From Dermanyssus gallinae (Eukaryota; Arthropoda; Arachnida; Mesostigmata; Dermanyssidae), in assembly GCA_003439945.1 (NCBI GenBank), contig QVRM01001757.1:5001-69000 (forward strand): a stretch of DNA of 64,000 nt, in the 5' to 3' direction. Positions 1 to 12,138 of the stretch are shown piece by piece. The translations under genes were made by a program, and so were the position numbers. How positions within the stretch are numbered: the first letter of the stretch is position 1; each line of letters starts with the position of its first letter. The notes beneath the pieces were generated by a model. That model saw nothing but the letters and a program-made list of their open reading frames with translations. It ran no database searches and had not been told where the DNA came from.

Positions 1-147
1 ACAGCAACAGTAACTGTCTGCTCGAGAGTGACAAACATACGATAGCAACAGCATGTGTCCGTGTCCAACTTTGGCGTCACTTCACTCGGACGAGGCGGCG
101 GAGGAGATTCGACTTTGTCCGGCCCGATGTCACAAGTATCACGATGT

Positions 148-252
148 CGTTGTGGTTGTTGTTTTTGTTTGTTGCTATTGTTGTTGTTTATTGTTTGTTG
201 TGTTGTTGTTGTTGTGTTGTTGTTGTTGTTGTTGCTGTAGCTGTTGTTGCTG
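148..252. repeat. (TTG)n microsatellite
   Basis: Interrupted TTG run; open in several frames as polyV, polyC and polyL. Confidence 0.9.
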
Positions 253-465
253 TGTTGTCGACATCAGCGGTCAGAAGCCTTCAAATTGTTTTGCTCAAGC
301 TGAAGGGGCGCCAAACCTTCGAGCCTGCTGTGACTGCACGTGGGCCTTATATTGGATTCGTCCACGACGTGGGTGCAATTCTATATAGCAGATATTGATA
401 GTGAGCTAACTGATACCAAATGTGTGGAGTACTGGGGAACGTAATTTTCTTAGCCATTTAGATAA

Positions 466-467
<2 letters not shown>

Positions 468-529
<62 letters not shown>
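468..529. repeat. (AT)n microsatellite
   Basis: Nearly pure TA dinucleotide run with one phase change; further short TA runs lie at 696-730. Confidence 0.95.
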
Positions 530-531
<2 letters not shown>

Positions 532-888
532 GATTGCGTTTTCTATAGGTTTTTCTTTATATACGTGTTTTCCTCTAATTGTTGGTATTGTCATCATAAA
601 TATATGTTCTAGTGGCCATTCAAGGAAAACTGTAGACCCAAGAGTAGCATTTCAATGTAAAGTATAATTTTCGTTTATTTACATCATTAGGCTTGTTATA
701 TATATATAATAATATAATATATAATATTATCAGTTGATCAGTTCATGCCTGCGCAAACATTAGGAAGGTACCGTAAACATGTAGCCAGATTTGTTTCCGT
801 TTATATGATCGGTAATGTGGTCTTTGTTAACCGTAGACGTTTTCGTCATTTGAAGATCGTTTGCTAGTCAATGAACAATCAATTGTGA

Positions 889-897
889 ATATATATG

Positions 898-930
<33 letters not shown>

Positions 931-973
931 GATATATATATATATATATATATAATATATATATATATATATG
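889..973. repeat. (AT)n microsatellite
   Basis: Imperfect TA run with G interruptions. Confidence 0.95.
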
Positions 974-1289
974 TAACCTATGCATGTACATGGTGAGCTG
1001 CCTGACCTACAACAAAAGCTTACTCCCGGCAGGATACAAGAAAGGCAAACGATGTGAACTTGGCTAAAGTCGTTGTTGTCGTCGTCGTCGTCAAAGATGA
1101 CATTCAAGTAGGCAGGTTTTATAAAAACGACGCGCTTTGTAAGGAGGATGGCTTCACGATCGCCGGCCAGTACAGAATGACGGGAAGCCGCCAGGAACGC
1201 AGAAATAGCGCAGTGAAAGAAATAAATAGCTCAAAAGATTCGTCGTCACGTATTGGCGAATCGTCGCCAGACAACAACATTGTCTCTGT

Positions 1290-2079
1290 AGTTGTTGTTG
1301 TTGTCTTTGCTATAGCTGTTATTGTTGTCTGTTGTCTTTGCTATAGCGGTTGTTGTTATGGCTGTCTTTACTGTTGCCGTTGTTGTTGTTGTTGCTGTTG
1401 TTATTGTTGCTGTTGTAGTGGTTGTAGATGTGATGAAGTCGCGCCATTATAATGTCCATGTATTTGCTGTTTTATATTGGAAGTTCGACTTCGATCGGCG
1501 TCGTCGTAGATATCGTCGCGGGTGTTGCTGATGCTGCTGTCGATTTGTTTGCTATTTGCTTGCCAATGCAATGCTCAGCTTCCAATCAGGATATCTAGCG
1601 CGGTGTGCATCGTGCGTGCAGCAGCAGCAACAGTATAGTGGATTACATCACGACTGGAACTATCAAACAGATGATTGTTACCACTGTTCTTAGCGACAAC
1701 AGCAACAACAGTAGCAGTAGAAGAGCGGTAGCAACAATAATAGCAGTAGCAACAACAACAACAACAACACCTTCGTGTGCGGCAATGACACTGTCAGCAT
1801 GACACTGACCAGCACTTTCACCGTCATCACCATTGTTGTTATTAGATCTTGTTGTTGTTGTCGTCGTTGTTGTTGTTGTTGATGTCGTTGTTGTTGTTCG
1901 GGTTGTTGTAGTTGTTGTTGTTGTTGTTGTTGCTGTCGTTATTTGCTGTTTGTCGTTATATCGGTTGTTGTAGTTGCAATTAAGCTGTAATTACTGTTGC
2001 TGCTTTGTCCTTGTCGCAGTTACAGCTGCTTTGCTGCCGCCCCACCCTCTTGTTGTTAATTGTTATGGTTATTGTTGTT

Positions 2080-2114
<35 letters not shown>

Positions 2115-2135
2115 GTTGTTGTTGTTGTTGTTGTT

Positions 2136-2167
<32 letters not shown>

Positions 2168-2180
2168 CGTCGTCGTCAGC
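1290..2180. repeat. cluster of TTG/GTC microsatellites
   Basis: TTG-rich blocks at about 1290-1430, 1836-1960 and 2060-2180, with a CAA/CAG block at 1617-1770 between them. No gene is supported here. Confidence 0.85.
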
Positions 2181-2449
2181 GTTACTGCCGGTACGATACC
2201 GCCCCCTCACTGCAGTTCTATCATGATGCTGCTGCTGCTGCTGACCACAATGCCGACACATATTAAGGCTAATGTTCGTCACCTACACAACAACGAAACG
2301 TTTGCGATGTACCACCACCTACGTGTGCGTGGCAACACGCGACCCCGACAAATACGCTCATCATGGTCTCATCATGTTTATAGCCGCCACCCTACCACCA
2401 TCTTCATCACGATTGTCGTCTCCATCATTGGCATTATCATTTTCATAAT

Positions 2450-3250
2450 CATCATCATCATCATCATCATCATGACCACCACCACCACCACCAACACCAT
2501 CTACTCAACAGGAGGACAATGACAACGAGAATGTAGTAGCGAGTTACTCATAGTAATGATGATGATGATGATGATTTTGATGATGATGACGGTGATCTTT
2601 GTCTTTGGCATTAGTGTCTTAGTTGGTCTGTCTTCGCAGTCAGTCTGTCTGAATGTCCGTCCGCTCCTCTGTCTGTCATCTTTGGCTGCCTGTGTATGCG
2701 AACCGTCGTCTGACGTCGTTGACACAGCGGTGTCGACAGGGGTGGCGTACGACGATGCGCGTCTTTTTGCGCGGCGTTTGCCCTATCGTTCCCTGTTCCC
2801 AGACGGGGGAGGTGCCTTTGCTTTCCTCTTCCCCCGTTGCTTCTCTCTCTCTCGCTCTCCCTCCCCTCCGCTGTCCAGCGCGCCTTCCTTCAAGCACAGT
2901 CTCTCTCTCTCTCCGTAGTAAGTACGCTCTCCCCTGCAAGCACAGCCCCCCCCTTTCTCCCTCCATTTCTTCCCGTCGTCCCCCCCTCTCTCCCTCTCTC
3001 TCTCCCTTTGCGTGTCTGTAACGGACGCGCGTCTCCCGGTTGCGGAACTCCCGCCTGCCTGTTGGCGGCCCGGTCCCGGTTCCGCCATAGCGCCATCGTC
3101 GAAGGGCTGTGGCCGGCCGTCGTCGTTGGGCCCGCGTAAACAAGCGGCTGTTTCCGTTTACGCGTCACAGCTAGGGAGGGACTACACTACGTACAGATTC
3201 GACTCTTGCCGACCGAGGGGGTGCGCGGGGGTGCGCGGGAGGGAGCGGGG
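2450..3250. other. ATC/TGA repeats then CT-rich, CpG-rich segment without a gene
   Basis: ATC and TGA trinucleotides (2447-2590) give way to pyrimidine-rich and GC/CpG-rich DNA (2830-3250). The composition would suit a promoter or 5' UTR, but no exon, TATA box or start site can be named. Confidence 0.4.
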
Positions 3251-3590
3251 CGGGGGGCGCTAGCGATGCAACGACGAGGCGCAACTGCAGCAACAGCGGC
3301 TTTGGCTGTGACAAAGACGTTCAATGAGTCGATTAACTCTAAACAGACGACATCTATTCGGAGCCTATCCGCTGGAAGCTGGATGATGAAAATAACGACT
3401 ACAGCGCAGAAGGGAGAGGAGAAAGATAAGACTAATCGTCCGATGATAGATCGAATAGTCGAAAACAGGTGGACACAAACACAGATAGAGCCAGCCAATG
3501 ACAAGAACAATTGCGGCCCGCAATGGCAGCAGAGACAATTACACTGTACTGCACTACGAGTACGGTATCGCTATGACTCGTTTTGATACG

Positions 3591-3632
<42 letters not shown>

Positions 3633-3637
3633 TTTAG

Positions 3638-3828
3638 ATTTTCCCGTAAGGCAATTGCCCGTGTACGGATTTTTCATGTCATGGCTAAGTTTACTCCACT
3701 CCGGCATTTACCTTGTCTAAATTGGAAACCATGCAAACCAATTTAAGATTGGCCGGTCTGGGTCTCGAACCCAGTCCTCCCGACTGCAAGGCAAAGGCTT
3801 TGCCACTAAGCCACCTTGCTCGGTCTCG
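3638..3828 (-). mobile_element. tRNA-derived SINE with A-rich/(TA)n tail
   Basis: The minus strand opens with a tRNA-like head: box A TGGCTTAGTGGC and box B GGGTTCGAGACCC at tRNA-like spacing, with the T-arm inverted repeat CTGGGTTCGAGACCCAG intact. A roughly 110-bp unrelated body follows, then A12 and (TA)n at 3591-3625. Head, body and A-rich tail together indicate a SINE rather than a working tRNA gene. Confidence 0.7.
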
Positions 3829-4245
3829 ATATATAAATCTACTTGCAAAAAATGCCATAACCGACAGTGTTTATAGCGATCTTAAGGATTATCGGTAGGA
3901 GTTTTTAACTAGCAATAGACTCCACTCGGTAAAACGCATTGAATACGTCACCGCCTCTGCGCAAAGATTTATATATGTATATATACGTTTACAGTAAATG
4001 CAATGATATTCGTTCTAACTAATTGAAAACAAGATCTTTCACTGCGTCTTCTTTGAAATTATTTATGATCATCATTTTGGCCTAAATGTTATCATTAAGG
4101 CGGACGTTTTTCTATGCCGGCAATATCGGCATTTGAAATCGATAAGAAGAACCATTCAGAAATGCTTTGTCCGCCTTCGAGCTGATGATCCGCTCAGTTC
4201 AAGGTAATAACATAGCCACTAAATACCAGTTTACCTATTAAACTA

Positions 4246-4366
<121 letters not shown>

Positions 4367-5148
4367 GAAAGAACAGCAAAGCAGATTTCAATAAGAGCAG
4401 CCACCACAATCACAAGAATCGACAGATGCATCAACAATGGCTAAAGCAACAACGACACACCATCGAAGACACTAAAGAAAGCATGCAATTAATAAACTCC
4501 CTACGGCTCGTCCATACATCAACAAAAAAAAAACAGGAATAGCATTTAATAAAACAAAAATTAACAATAGCCAGAATTGTTGCCAATCGAAAACGCGAGG
4601 TAGGGAAAATAACATTAACAGAGCTGCAGAAACAGCAACAGCGGGAGGTGCAGACGCTTCGACATACAGGTGCGATCAAAAACGTTGTCGTCGTCGTCGA
4701 ATTCATCGTCTTCAATTTCTCTCTTTCTATCTATCTATATCTGCCTATCTCTTCTCTCTCTCTCTCTTTTTAGTCTCTCGGTGGACAAAAAGAAACACAA
4801 TTCTGTAAAACGCAACGCTGTCCATAATCGGTGTCATCCACCCGGACAGACCACTTGCACCGTCGCCAATAATGATACCAATAATGTCTTGTCGTAGTTC
4901 GCCATACCAGCCACGCGTAATACCATGCCACCACCTCCTCTCATATCGCATCGGACGAAACCGCCGATCAAGAACACCAAGAAGAAGAAGAAGACGATGA
5001 AACAGATGCAAAAAAAAGAAGCTTTCGTCGTCGTCATCATTTTCTGACCAGAATATGCGCTAATCGCGGTCACCATGAGCCGATACCATGATGAGACGAT
5101 AGACGCTAGTTACGCGCGCGAACCGCGTGTATCTTTGTGGTGTTGTTG

Positions 5149-5186
<38 letters not shown>

Positions 5187-5621
5187 GCTACAAAAACAAC
5201 TGAGAAAACACCTCCTATTTGGTCTACAAGAATAGGGCCACCCCATGTGTGACTGTGACGTCTCTATTTTGCCAGGTTTAGTATTTTGCCGCATGCTAAT
5301 GAAGCTGTAGGCTAGCTCCTTATTTACCGTTGCTGTTCGGGTGTCGTTACTGTGCCGAGCCGTTCGTCCAACACACGTCCGTTACGAGCTCACGTCCGTT
5401 TGTTGTACAGACAGGTCAAATACAAACGACTGCATTGACGTCGATTCGTTCCTTTCATATGGCCCCATCTATTATCCCATCTGCTTCCACCGAAATCTTG
5501 AAGTAGAAATGGACGTTCGGCTCGTAGGGACTGCGGTTACGGTAGGACCGTAGTGCACTATTCATAAACGTTCGGCCAGCCCGTCCGACCCGTCCGTTTA
5601 ACTAAACGGACGGAGACAAAT

Positions 5622-5671
5622 GACATGCCTTGCTGACTATATACATATATATATATATACCATGCCTTGCT

Positions 5672-5724
<53 letters not shown>
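5622..5724. repeat. tandem duplication inside an AT array
   Basis: CATGCCTTGCTGACTATATA occurs twice about 37 bp apart, each copy followed by (TA)n. The second array is longer and ends in GTGTGTG. Just upstream is the palindrome CCGTCCGTTTAACTAAACGG. Confidence 0.85.
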
Positions 5725-5731
<7 letters not shown>

Positions 5732-6611
5732 AAACGTTTGCTCTTTAGTAAGGCATGCGGTTTGCCCGATGCGACATACTTTGCTAGAATAACAGGAAAC
5801 TATTTTGCTATATAGCCGCAAATCTCAGAAATATACGGTAGTGCAGTTTGCTGTTGCACTACACCACACAGAGGAGCGGTCAATCGGCCCGCCTTCATTA
5901 CGTTCAGGTCAAAGTTTACCTGCTGATGGCTTTGAAGAGACGATACACTCACAGCAAGCAGGTAAACTATGATCGGTTTCTGTTGCCAGTAGCACTGTAG
6001 CACTGCGTATCAAATGATACTATCGGATGCCACATCTGTAAGATACGGAAACTAATAGGACTAGAAGGCTGGACTTTTCGTGCTTTCCGCGCACTTTGAC
6101 GTCTGACTTGTACATACACTCAGCGTTTAAACTATGATTGGTTAGAATACAATAGCGTAGGATATTATTCGTGGTTTGGTTGAAAAGAAGTAACGTCATC
6201 TACTTAACTAGTTCCAAATGTACAAACCTAGGCCTAAAACTAGTCGACAGTGCGTCAAAGCTAACAGTCGGTTTATTACACAATATTCAAACAATGTCAT
6301 GCCATGCAATCCTAGAGAAAAATTAGCATGTTATCAGGGCATTTAGTGTTCTCCCTTGTCGAGGTCGTAGAACACGGACAGATAAGCTTTCTGCAACGCA
6401 ACAAAGAGAAGGGCCGGAAAGCCTTCGATTGTGAGTGACAGCGTAATCGCGATAAAGTATCGCACACCGGTGGAATTGTGGAGAGAAGCAAGCAACAAGC
6501 TGAGTCCGACACCCTGGGCCACTCCTGTGGTCTGCGTTTTCCTCCTTCAGTCCACATGCCATTGTCGATGCTTACTGTCCTGCCCCCAAGAATGGTTCTT
6601 TTAGTAACGTT

Positions 6612-6866
6612 TTAACAATTTATAAGAAACATTTTCCTTGGCACTAGGTAAAAGGCCGGCTTACGATCTATAAGTACCGCGTGTACCGTAATCTCCTCGG
6701 TCCTCTTCCTCCTTGTCCTATAGTTTCCGGCCGCTTTGCCTCTAGGCGCCTTCTCGGTTGCCCTAAAAATGCCTTCTATTTTGACTGTACGAGCTAAGCA
6801 TTGCCTTGTGGATTCTGTATCTTTACACTCATAGGACTTTATTTGAATCTCCCTTGGTGAAAACAC
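6612..6866 (-). other. unrecognised open frame
   Basis: An 84-codon minus-strand frame (IQIKSYECKDTESTRQCLAR ... TVHAVLIDRKPAFYLVPRKM) that is not low-complexity. No domain, splice context or family is recognised; it could be an old mobile-element fragment or chance. Confidence 0.2.
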
Positions 6867-7562
6867 TGCCCAAGCTCCTCCTAAGAATCGTATCCCATTA
6901 ACCTGTTTTAGTGCCGGTCCCCGGCCTACGACTGCCCTCTACCCTGCTGCTCCTAATTTTAAATACCGTCCCCATGCGTGTATATGTACCCCGGCTTCTT
7001 TTTGAAATGACGTATTGTTTCGCTTTGAAAGTGCTATATCGTACCCGTTTGCGCAAAGTGACGAAAACATCAATGACTCACGCTCCAGTGTTACAATCGA
7101 AGTTATTTAGGCCTGGCTCGCCTACTGACCAATACGTACCCTATCTCCGTCATATTGTCCCAAAATACTTTAGTTTTGTCGGAGCTACCCGTATCCAACC
7201 TCGCTTGATGAGAATCCCCCCCATCAGTACAGACCACAAGTTTGGTCGATGTACTCTCTCAATTGCCCGCGTGAGTCATCGCCGGTCGAGGTGCTTCACC
7301 ATGTGCGGAGATGCTGACCCTGCCATCTATCTCCCCAGACGCAAGATAAAGCAACAAACACTAAATAAACAACAATAGTGCCAACAGACAGATGGCGGAG
7401 ACGTGTGGCGCGATGTGGATGTGCAAATTTGTCATAGTCGGTGCGTCGGAATACAACTATTTAGTGTGATGCCAATTAAAAGCTTTTTATTATCATACTG
7501 CTGCTGCAACTGTCCTGTTGTGGTTTGCTGACAACAGCCACAACAACAACTCACAACGAGAA

Positions 7563-7595
<33 letters not shown>

Positions 7596-7598
<3 letters not shown>

Positions 7599-7790
7599 CG
7601 TGAGACCACGTTTTTGAGACAGATGACGGTTTTGGCTGTTGAAGGGGGAACGTGGCTTCTATTATGGGCGCCATGATTTGACGCGAAGCAAGAAGAGCAT
7701 GATAAATCTGGCTCAAACGGTCATACCTCACAATTGTAATAACTGAACATAAATTGTGATTATAGTAATGACACAAAATAAACTAATAAC
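7596..7790 (+). pseudogene. short C-terminal retrotransposon fragment (E1)
   Basis: Directly after (AAT)n at 7563-7595 the plus strand reads ERETTFLRQMTVLAVEGGTW ... GAP then a stop, a decayed version of the FLRQ..SLAVQRGNAASIMGAM ending seen in E3. The 3' UTR shares CTCACAATTGTA with E3. Confidence 0.55.
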
Positions 7791-7924
7791 AGAAAAAACG
7801 TTTATTCAACGCAATTGTAATAATCAAAGGCTAATTAATACGAGGGTGATAATAATAATAATAATAATATTAATAATAATAATTTTATCAATATGTACAT
7901 GTATCACAATTATCAATATATTAC

Positions 7925-8533
7925 TTATATAATATCTACAATATTGCTTATATTATTCTTATTGCTTGAGTGTCGGTGACCACTCAACATCATCTTGGCG
8001 TTGCCTCTCTGTAATTCTAATGACACTCTCTGTCGGAGGAAAGCGGTCGATCTTGGCTCCGCTGTGGCTTCGAAGAGCTTCTTCCCAAGCTCCTTTGTCA
8101 GTTTGAGCGCATCCTTGCCCCAAACGCCAGACGACTCGAGGCCGAACGCCATTACAACGTGGTCCTCAAGGAGATGCGCGTATAGGCGCCGTTTGTGCAT
8201 CTCCCGTTGGTGGATAATGTTGCCGACGCCCGCGTTGGCTAGTGCACGATAGCCGAGAGCGTACGTGTCGGAGACGGTGACGTCCCATGCCAGCGGCCGA
8301 TTGCGGTCCCAGTCTCGGCTGGTAAGGCCGTCCGGTCGACGCTTGTCGTCGCTCTGTAGTCCACCAGGATCCAGTGTGACGCGGTAGCCGGCTTGTCTGA
8401 AAGCGCGCCCGAGGATGTCATTTATGGCATCGTGGCGGCCCTGCGTAAGCCCAGCCAGCTTAGTGCAACTAAGTCGGTGCAAGCCACGTTCATCCACCGT
8501 TCCACCACACGGGCATGCCTCTGTCTCAAACAT
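7925..8533 (-). pseudogene. C-terminal fragment of an RLE-like retrotransposon protein (E2)
   Basis: An intact 202-residue frame beginning next to an (AAT)n array. Residues 8-24 form a CCHC-type knuckle (CPCGG ... GLHRLSC). Then come KRRPDG and, 13-14 residues later, LAWDVTV, followed by an alpha-helical region with GVWGKDA and RSTAFLRQRVSLELQRGNA. CCHC followed by (R/K)PD and DVT is the arrangement of PD-(D/E)XK restriction-like endonucleases at the C-terminus of R2/R4/NeSL-type elements. No reverse transcriptase is attached, so this is a 5'-truncated insertion. The 3' tail runs into TAA repeats at 7849-7883. Confidence 0.7.
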
Positions 8534-8537
8534 GGCA

Positions 8538-8539
8538 AC

Positions 8540-8584
<45 letters not shown>
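8538..8584. repeat. (AAT)n array between E2 and E3
   Basis: Shared 5' boundary of two divergently oriented retrotransposon fragments. Confidence 0.9.
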
Positions 8585-8855
8585 TTCGTGCCGATTGCAA
8601 TGGAAACAATGGGCCCGGTCAGCAGAAGTACAAGGAAATTTATAAAAGACTTAGGTGATCGAATACGAGCAAACACCGGGGATATACGCGAAGACGAATT
8701 TCTGAGGCAGCTGCTTTCACTGGCAGTGTGCAGAGGAAATGCCGCGTCGATATTAGGTGCGATGGGCTGAGAACAGACAGATGGTAACCATGAAATAACG
8801 AGGATACACATTCACATCTCACAATTGTATTGTCCTAACACATATTAATGAAAAT
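8584..8855 (+). pseudogene. C-terminal fragment of a related retrotransposon protein (E3)
   Basis: Immediately after (AAT)n at 8538-8584 the plus strand encodes FVPIAMETMGPVSRSTRKFI, then DLGDRIRANTG, FLRQLLSLAV and RGNAASILGAMG with a stop at 8769-8771. A roughly 85-bp 3' UTR ends in the long (AAT)n array from 8856. It belongs to the same family as the fragment at 18.1-18.5 kb and is a second subfamily relative to E2. It lies head-to-head with E2 across the shared AAT array. Confidence 0.7.
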
Positions 8856-9027
<172 letters not shown>

Positions 9028-9483
9028 CATAACTAGTCAAAGCGGTCGCCCATTAGGACAACGATGAGAACAACAAAAACCACGCCTGCTTATATGCACG
9101 AAAATATATCCACACAAACGCGCTCATATTATATTCACACGTGAAGTAATCTCTTCGCAGCGGTTATTGTTGGCCTTTTTTTTGTACTTGTGATGCATCC
9201 ATGGGGCGGCGACCCCCGGGCAGGGGACTGCACCGGACAAAGTGAAGGGCGGAAAAAGAGAATTATAATCACCATTACCACATCGTTACCATCAAGAAGC
9301 CGGTAATTAATTTCTATTCGCAACAGGTGTTTGTTGTTATTGCTGCCGGGTCTGCTGCTGCTGTTGTGTCTGTATCTGGTGTTGTTGCCTATATAATATT
9401 TATAATAATAAAAAGAATATTTATTTATTGCAACCGGGCCGGCTACAGCGATCGTTGCAATGTTCTTGTAACTGTGGTAGTTG

Positions 9484-9496
9484 TAGTAGTAGTTGC

Positions 9497-9540
<44 letters not shown>

Positions 9541-9541
9541 G
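9484..9541. repeat. (TTG)n microsatellite
   Basis: About 17 TTG units preceded by GTA units. Confidence 0.95.
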
Positions 9542-9544
9542 TTC

Positions 9545-10316
9545 TGCTTTATATATGCAGTTTTTCGCTGTTGTTTGAATAGGAAGCCACTGCATAGCCA
9601 AGTTCGATAGCTGCCGATAGTAGCGCAGAGCTCGAAGACGGGCTCGCGAAAAACGCGACACTTTGCGCTATTTACGACAGAAATCTTTGTGTCACTTACT
9701 CCGGATCTTTCTGGGGTTGGTTCACCTCATCTCGTTGTTGAAGAATGCTGTCTTGAAGAAAAACGTGTGCAACCTTCTACCGACATGGGACGCTGAGAAT
9801 GGCGGCAGCGCCGTCGTCTTTGCTGTCGTCAGTGCAAAAAAGCACTCGCTGTGTTGGAGCGCCCTCTTCGCTCTTAAGCAGAAACATCACACTGGCTGGC
9901 CGCGCAAGAATCAACCGCGGGCGGATACGCTGCTGCTTACATAAATCGCTAATTAGGCGTCGGCAAGACCGAATCTATATAAAGCAGCGAATTAAACAAC
10001 CGTCTTTGTCTGCCTGTCTGTCTATCTGTCTGCTTGTCTGCTCATCTCCGGTCATCTCAGGTGGCCGATGAGGTGCGCTTGGAGCGAAGCCCGTCCGCAG
10101 CACTTCAGACGCCTGCCTAAATCAGCCACACGCCAGCATTTTAATCGGCCGCCAGAAAGTCAACTCGGGTGCGCCCGAACAACTCGATTACTCGCCAGCA
10201 GGAGGGTGGATGTAGGAGTAATGTTTTAACACGCATACTACGTATGCATTAGACGAGTAGAATCTTCCTTTCACGCTACATATACAGCAGTTTGATATAC
10301 GAGATACGCGCATTCG

Positions 10317-10406
<90 letters not shown>

Positions 10407-11900
10407 ACATCTTGTGTGAATAGTACAAGCTAAGTTACCTAAAAACGCATGTAAATGTAGGGGTTAAGGTTCTAAACCAATGCGCCAATCTTGCATTCAA
10501 AACGCGTATTTCGAAATTGTAGCCTTCTCGCGGGCAAAATCACTGGCATCGTTCTGGACGTGCCTATCGTTACGAGTCGACTATGCATATATATCTAGCC
10601 GATAATATGGCTGGCTATGGTAGAGTGTGTGTGCTCGAATGCTAGTTCAAAAGTATTCCCAATTAGGGAGATGTCATTTCCGATCGTTGTGGCGGTGGTG
10701 GTTCCGCTCGAATAACTTTACTCGCCACCCGACATTACTCTAGCTATTATATTACTCGCTGCGGTCTAGCGAGCGATTTTGAATTTCTGTTCGACAGCCC
10801 CCCGTATCGGTCGGTTGTAATGCGCAAACGCGAACCTTGCAACCTGAAGGCCGAGAAAACGCTGGCGCTGGTGGCTTCTCCGTTTTTAGTTAGCTTGACT
10901 TGACTTATATTATGCGCCCTATACGCGTCAAGGATTGTCAAATCACCACCGTATTCGCTGCATTCGTAACAACAACTCGTCAAGACATGTCATCGTAGGC
11001 ATCGTCTTTGCGTCTCCTCATTCGGGCCTGCCTCCGTCTGGTCAGGCTTCTTGCGTCGAACATTCAAGAGCCCTAATAAACATGCCAACTTGTGGCCCTG
11101 CCATTTTGATCGCTCGCTCAATAGAGTTGTGTCCGTCAGAAACAAGCGACGACATAGACAGCGATAGCGTCGTTCTTGTTGTAGGTGGCTCCTATATATG
11201 CTAGCCACGACGATATAGTCATCTATGTATGCAGACGGGAATTATTGCACCACCATCGCATTGTTCGAAAATCGCATCGACAACTGACTACTATACCACC
11301 GCCGATCTGGGCCAAATTGAGTTGGGCCAGCTAAGACGACCAGAACGCGTAATTGGCGCGACTTCAACGAAGTGTGCACATTTTTGTCCTGTAGACATTG
11401 ACATCTAGATTCGGACGTATTTAATGGCGTTTCGTCTGCGTGATTGCGGCGACTGAAGGCGACTCACGACAACGATGGCGACGACGCTTGTCTGGGGACG
11501 CCCAGATTGCCGCGCCCTACAGTCGCATGACCCTCAGCGACGTCAGGGTTTGTAACTTCTAGGTTTGGCTGATGCCTATCTAGTAGTAATTCGATTTCAA
11601 AACATACAATAGCTTTTACGTGAAACGACCGAATATTGAACTAGTCCCGCAAACGTTGCAGCCAGCCCTAGTTGAATGCAAGCGGTCTCTCAAAACGTAT
11701 CTCATTGTCTAGGCATTCAATTAGGTTTGGAAGGTGTCGATGGGCGTTTGATCACTAAGACACTACGGTGATTCGGCCTACACGGTGATTCGGCCTATTG
11801 AAGAAAACTAGTCACCATCATCGTCAACGTCGTTCGACCAATGACATTGACGCTGGCGGCAAACGATCGGCGTCCCGACGATGTTTTGCTAGCTTGTTCG
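9545..11900. other. no gene seen
   Basis: Mixed unique sequence with an (AT)n array at 10320-10398 and a 17-base tandem duplication (ACGGTGATTCGGCCTAC) near 11764-11798. Short open frames have no family resemblance. Confidence 0.6.
10320..10398. repeat. (AT)n microsatellite
   Basis: Pure TA run of about 79 bp ending GTGTGTG. Confidence 0.95.
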
Positions 11901-11904
11901 TTGT

Positions 11905-12085
11905 CTAGCCCGGTGGCGTGGTGGCATGCGTCTGCACCTCGCGACCGGAGGAGACACATAGGTGCGATGCGGGTTCGAGCCCCACCGTCGCACCGATTTG
12001 TATTTAGGGGGCATGTTCGTCTATGAATTCTCAAAGCGAAAAGCAGTCCCATGGACGTTAAATTTTGGCTGAGAGTCAGCCCCGA
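11905..12085 (+). mobile_element. second tRNA-derived SINE-like repeat
   Basis: Plus strand: box A-like GTGGCGTGGTGGC (11912-11924) and box B GGGTTCGAGCCCC (11970-11982), bracketed by GGTGCGA and TCGCACC complementary arms, followed by about 90 bp of unrelated tail. It lies about 55 bp into the intron after the CxxC exon donor, in antisense. A decayed tRNA pseudogene is the alternative. Confidence 0.45.
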
Positions 12086-12138
12086 AAGGATTTTGTTTAT
12101 TTTAGCTTGTTCGTTAGTTTCGTAGGTTTGGCACATAC

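Noticed and set aside
1974..2522. 182-codon open frame and overlapping frames
   Set aside because: Built from TTG and ATC trinucleotide repeats, open in several frames at once.
4370..4560. Coding-like frame after the (ATT)n array
   Set aside because: Considered as another AAT-associated element fragment, but no residue pattern matches the E2/E3 family.
8422..8811. Minus-strand frame through E3
   Set aside because: Shadow of the plus-strand E3 coding remnant and the AAT array.
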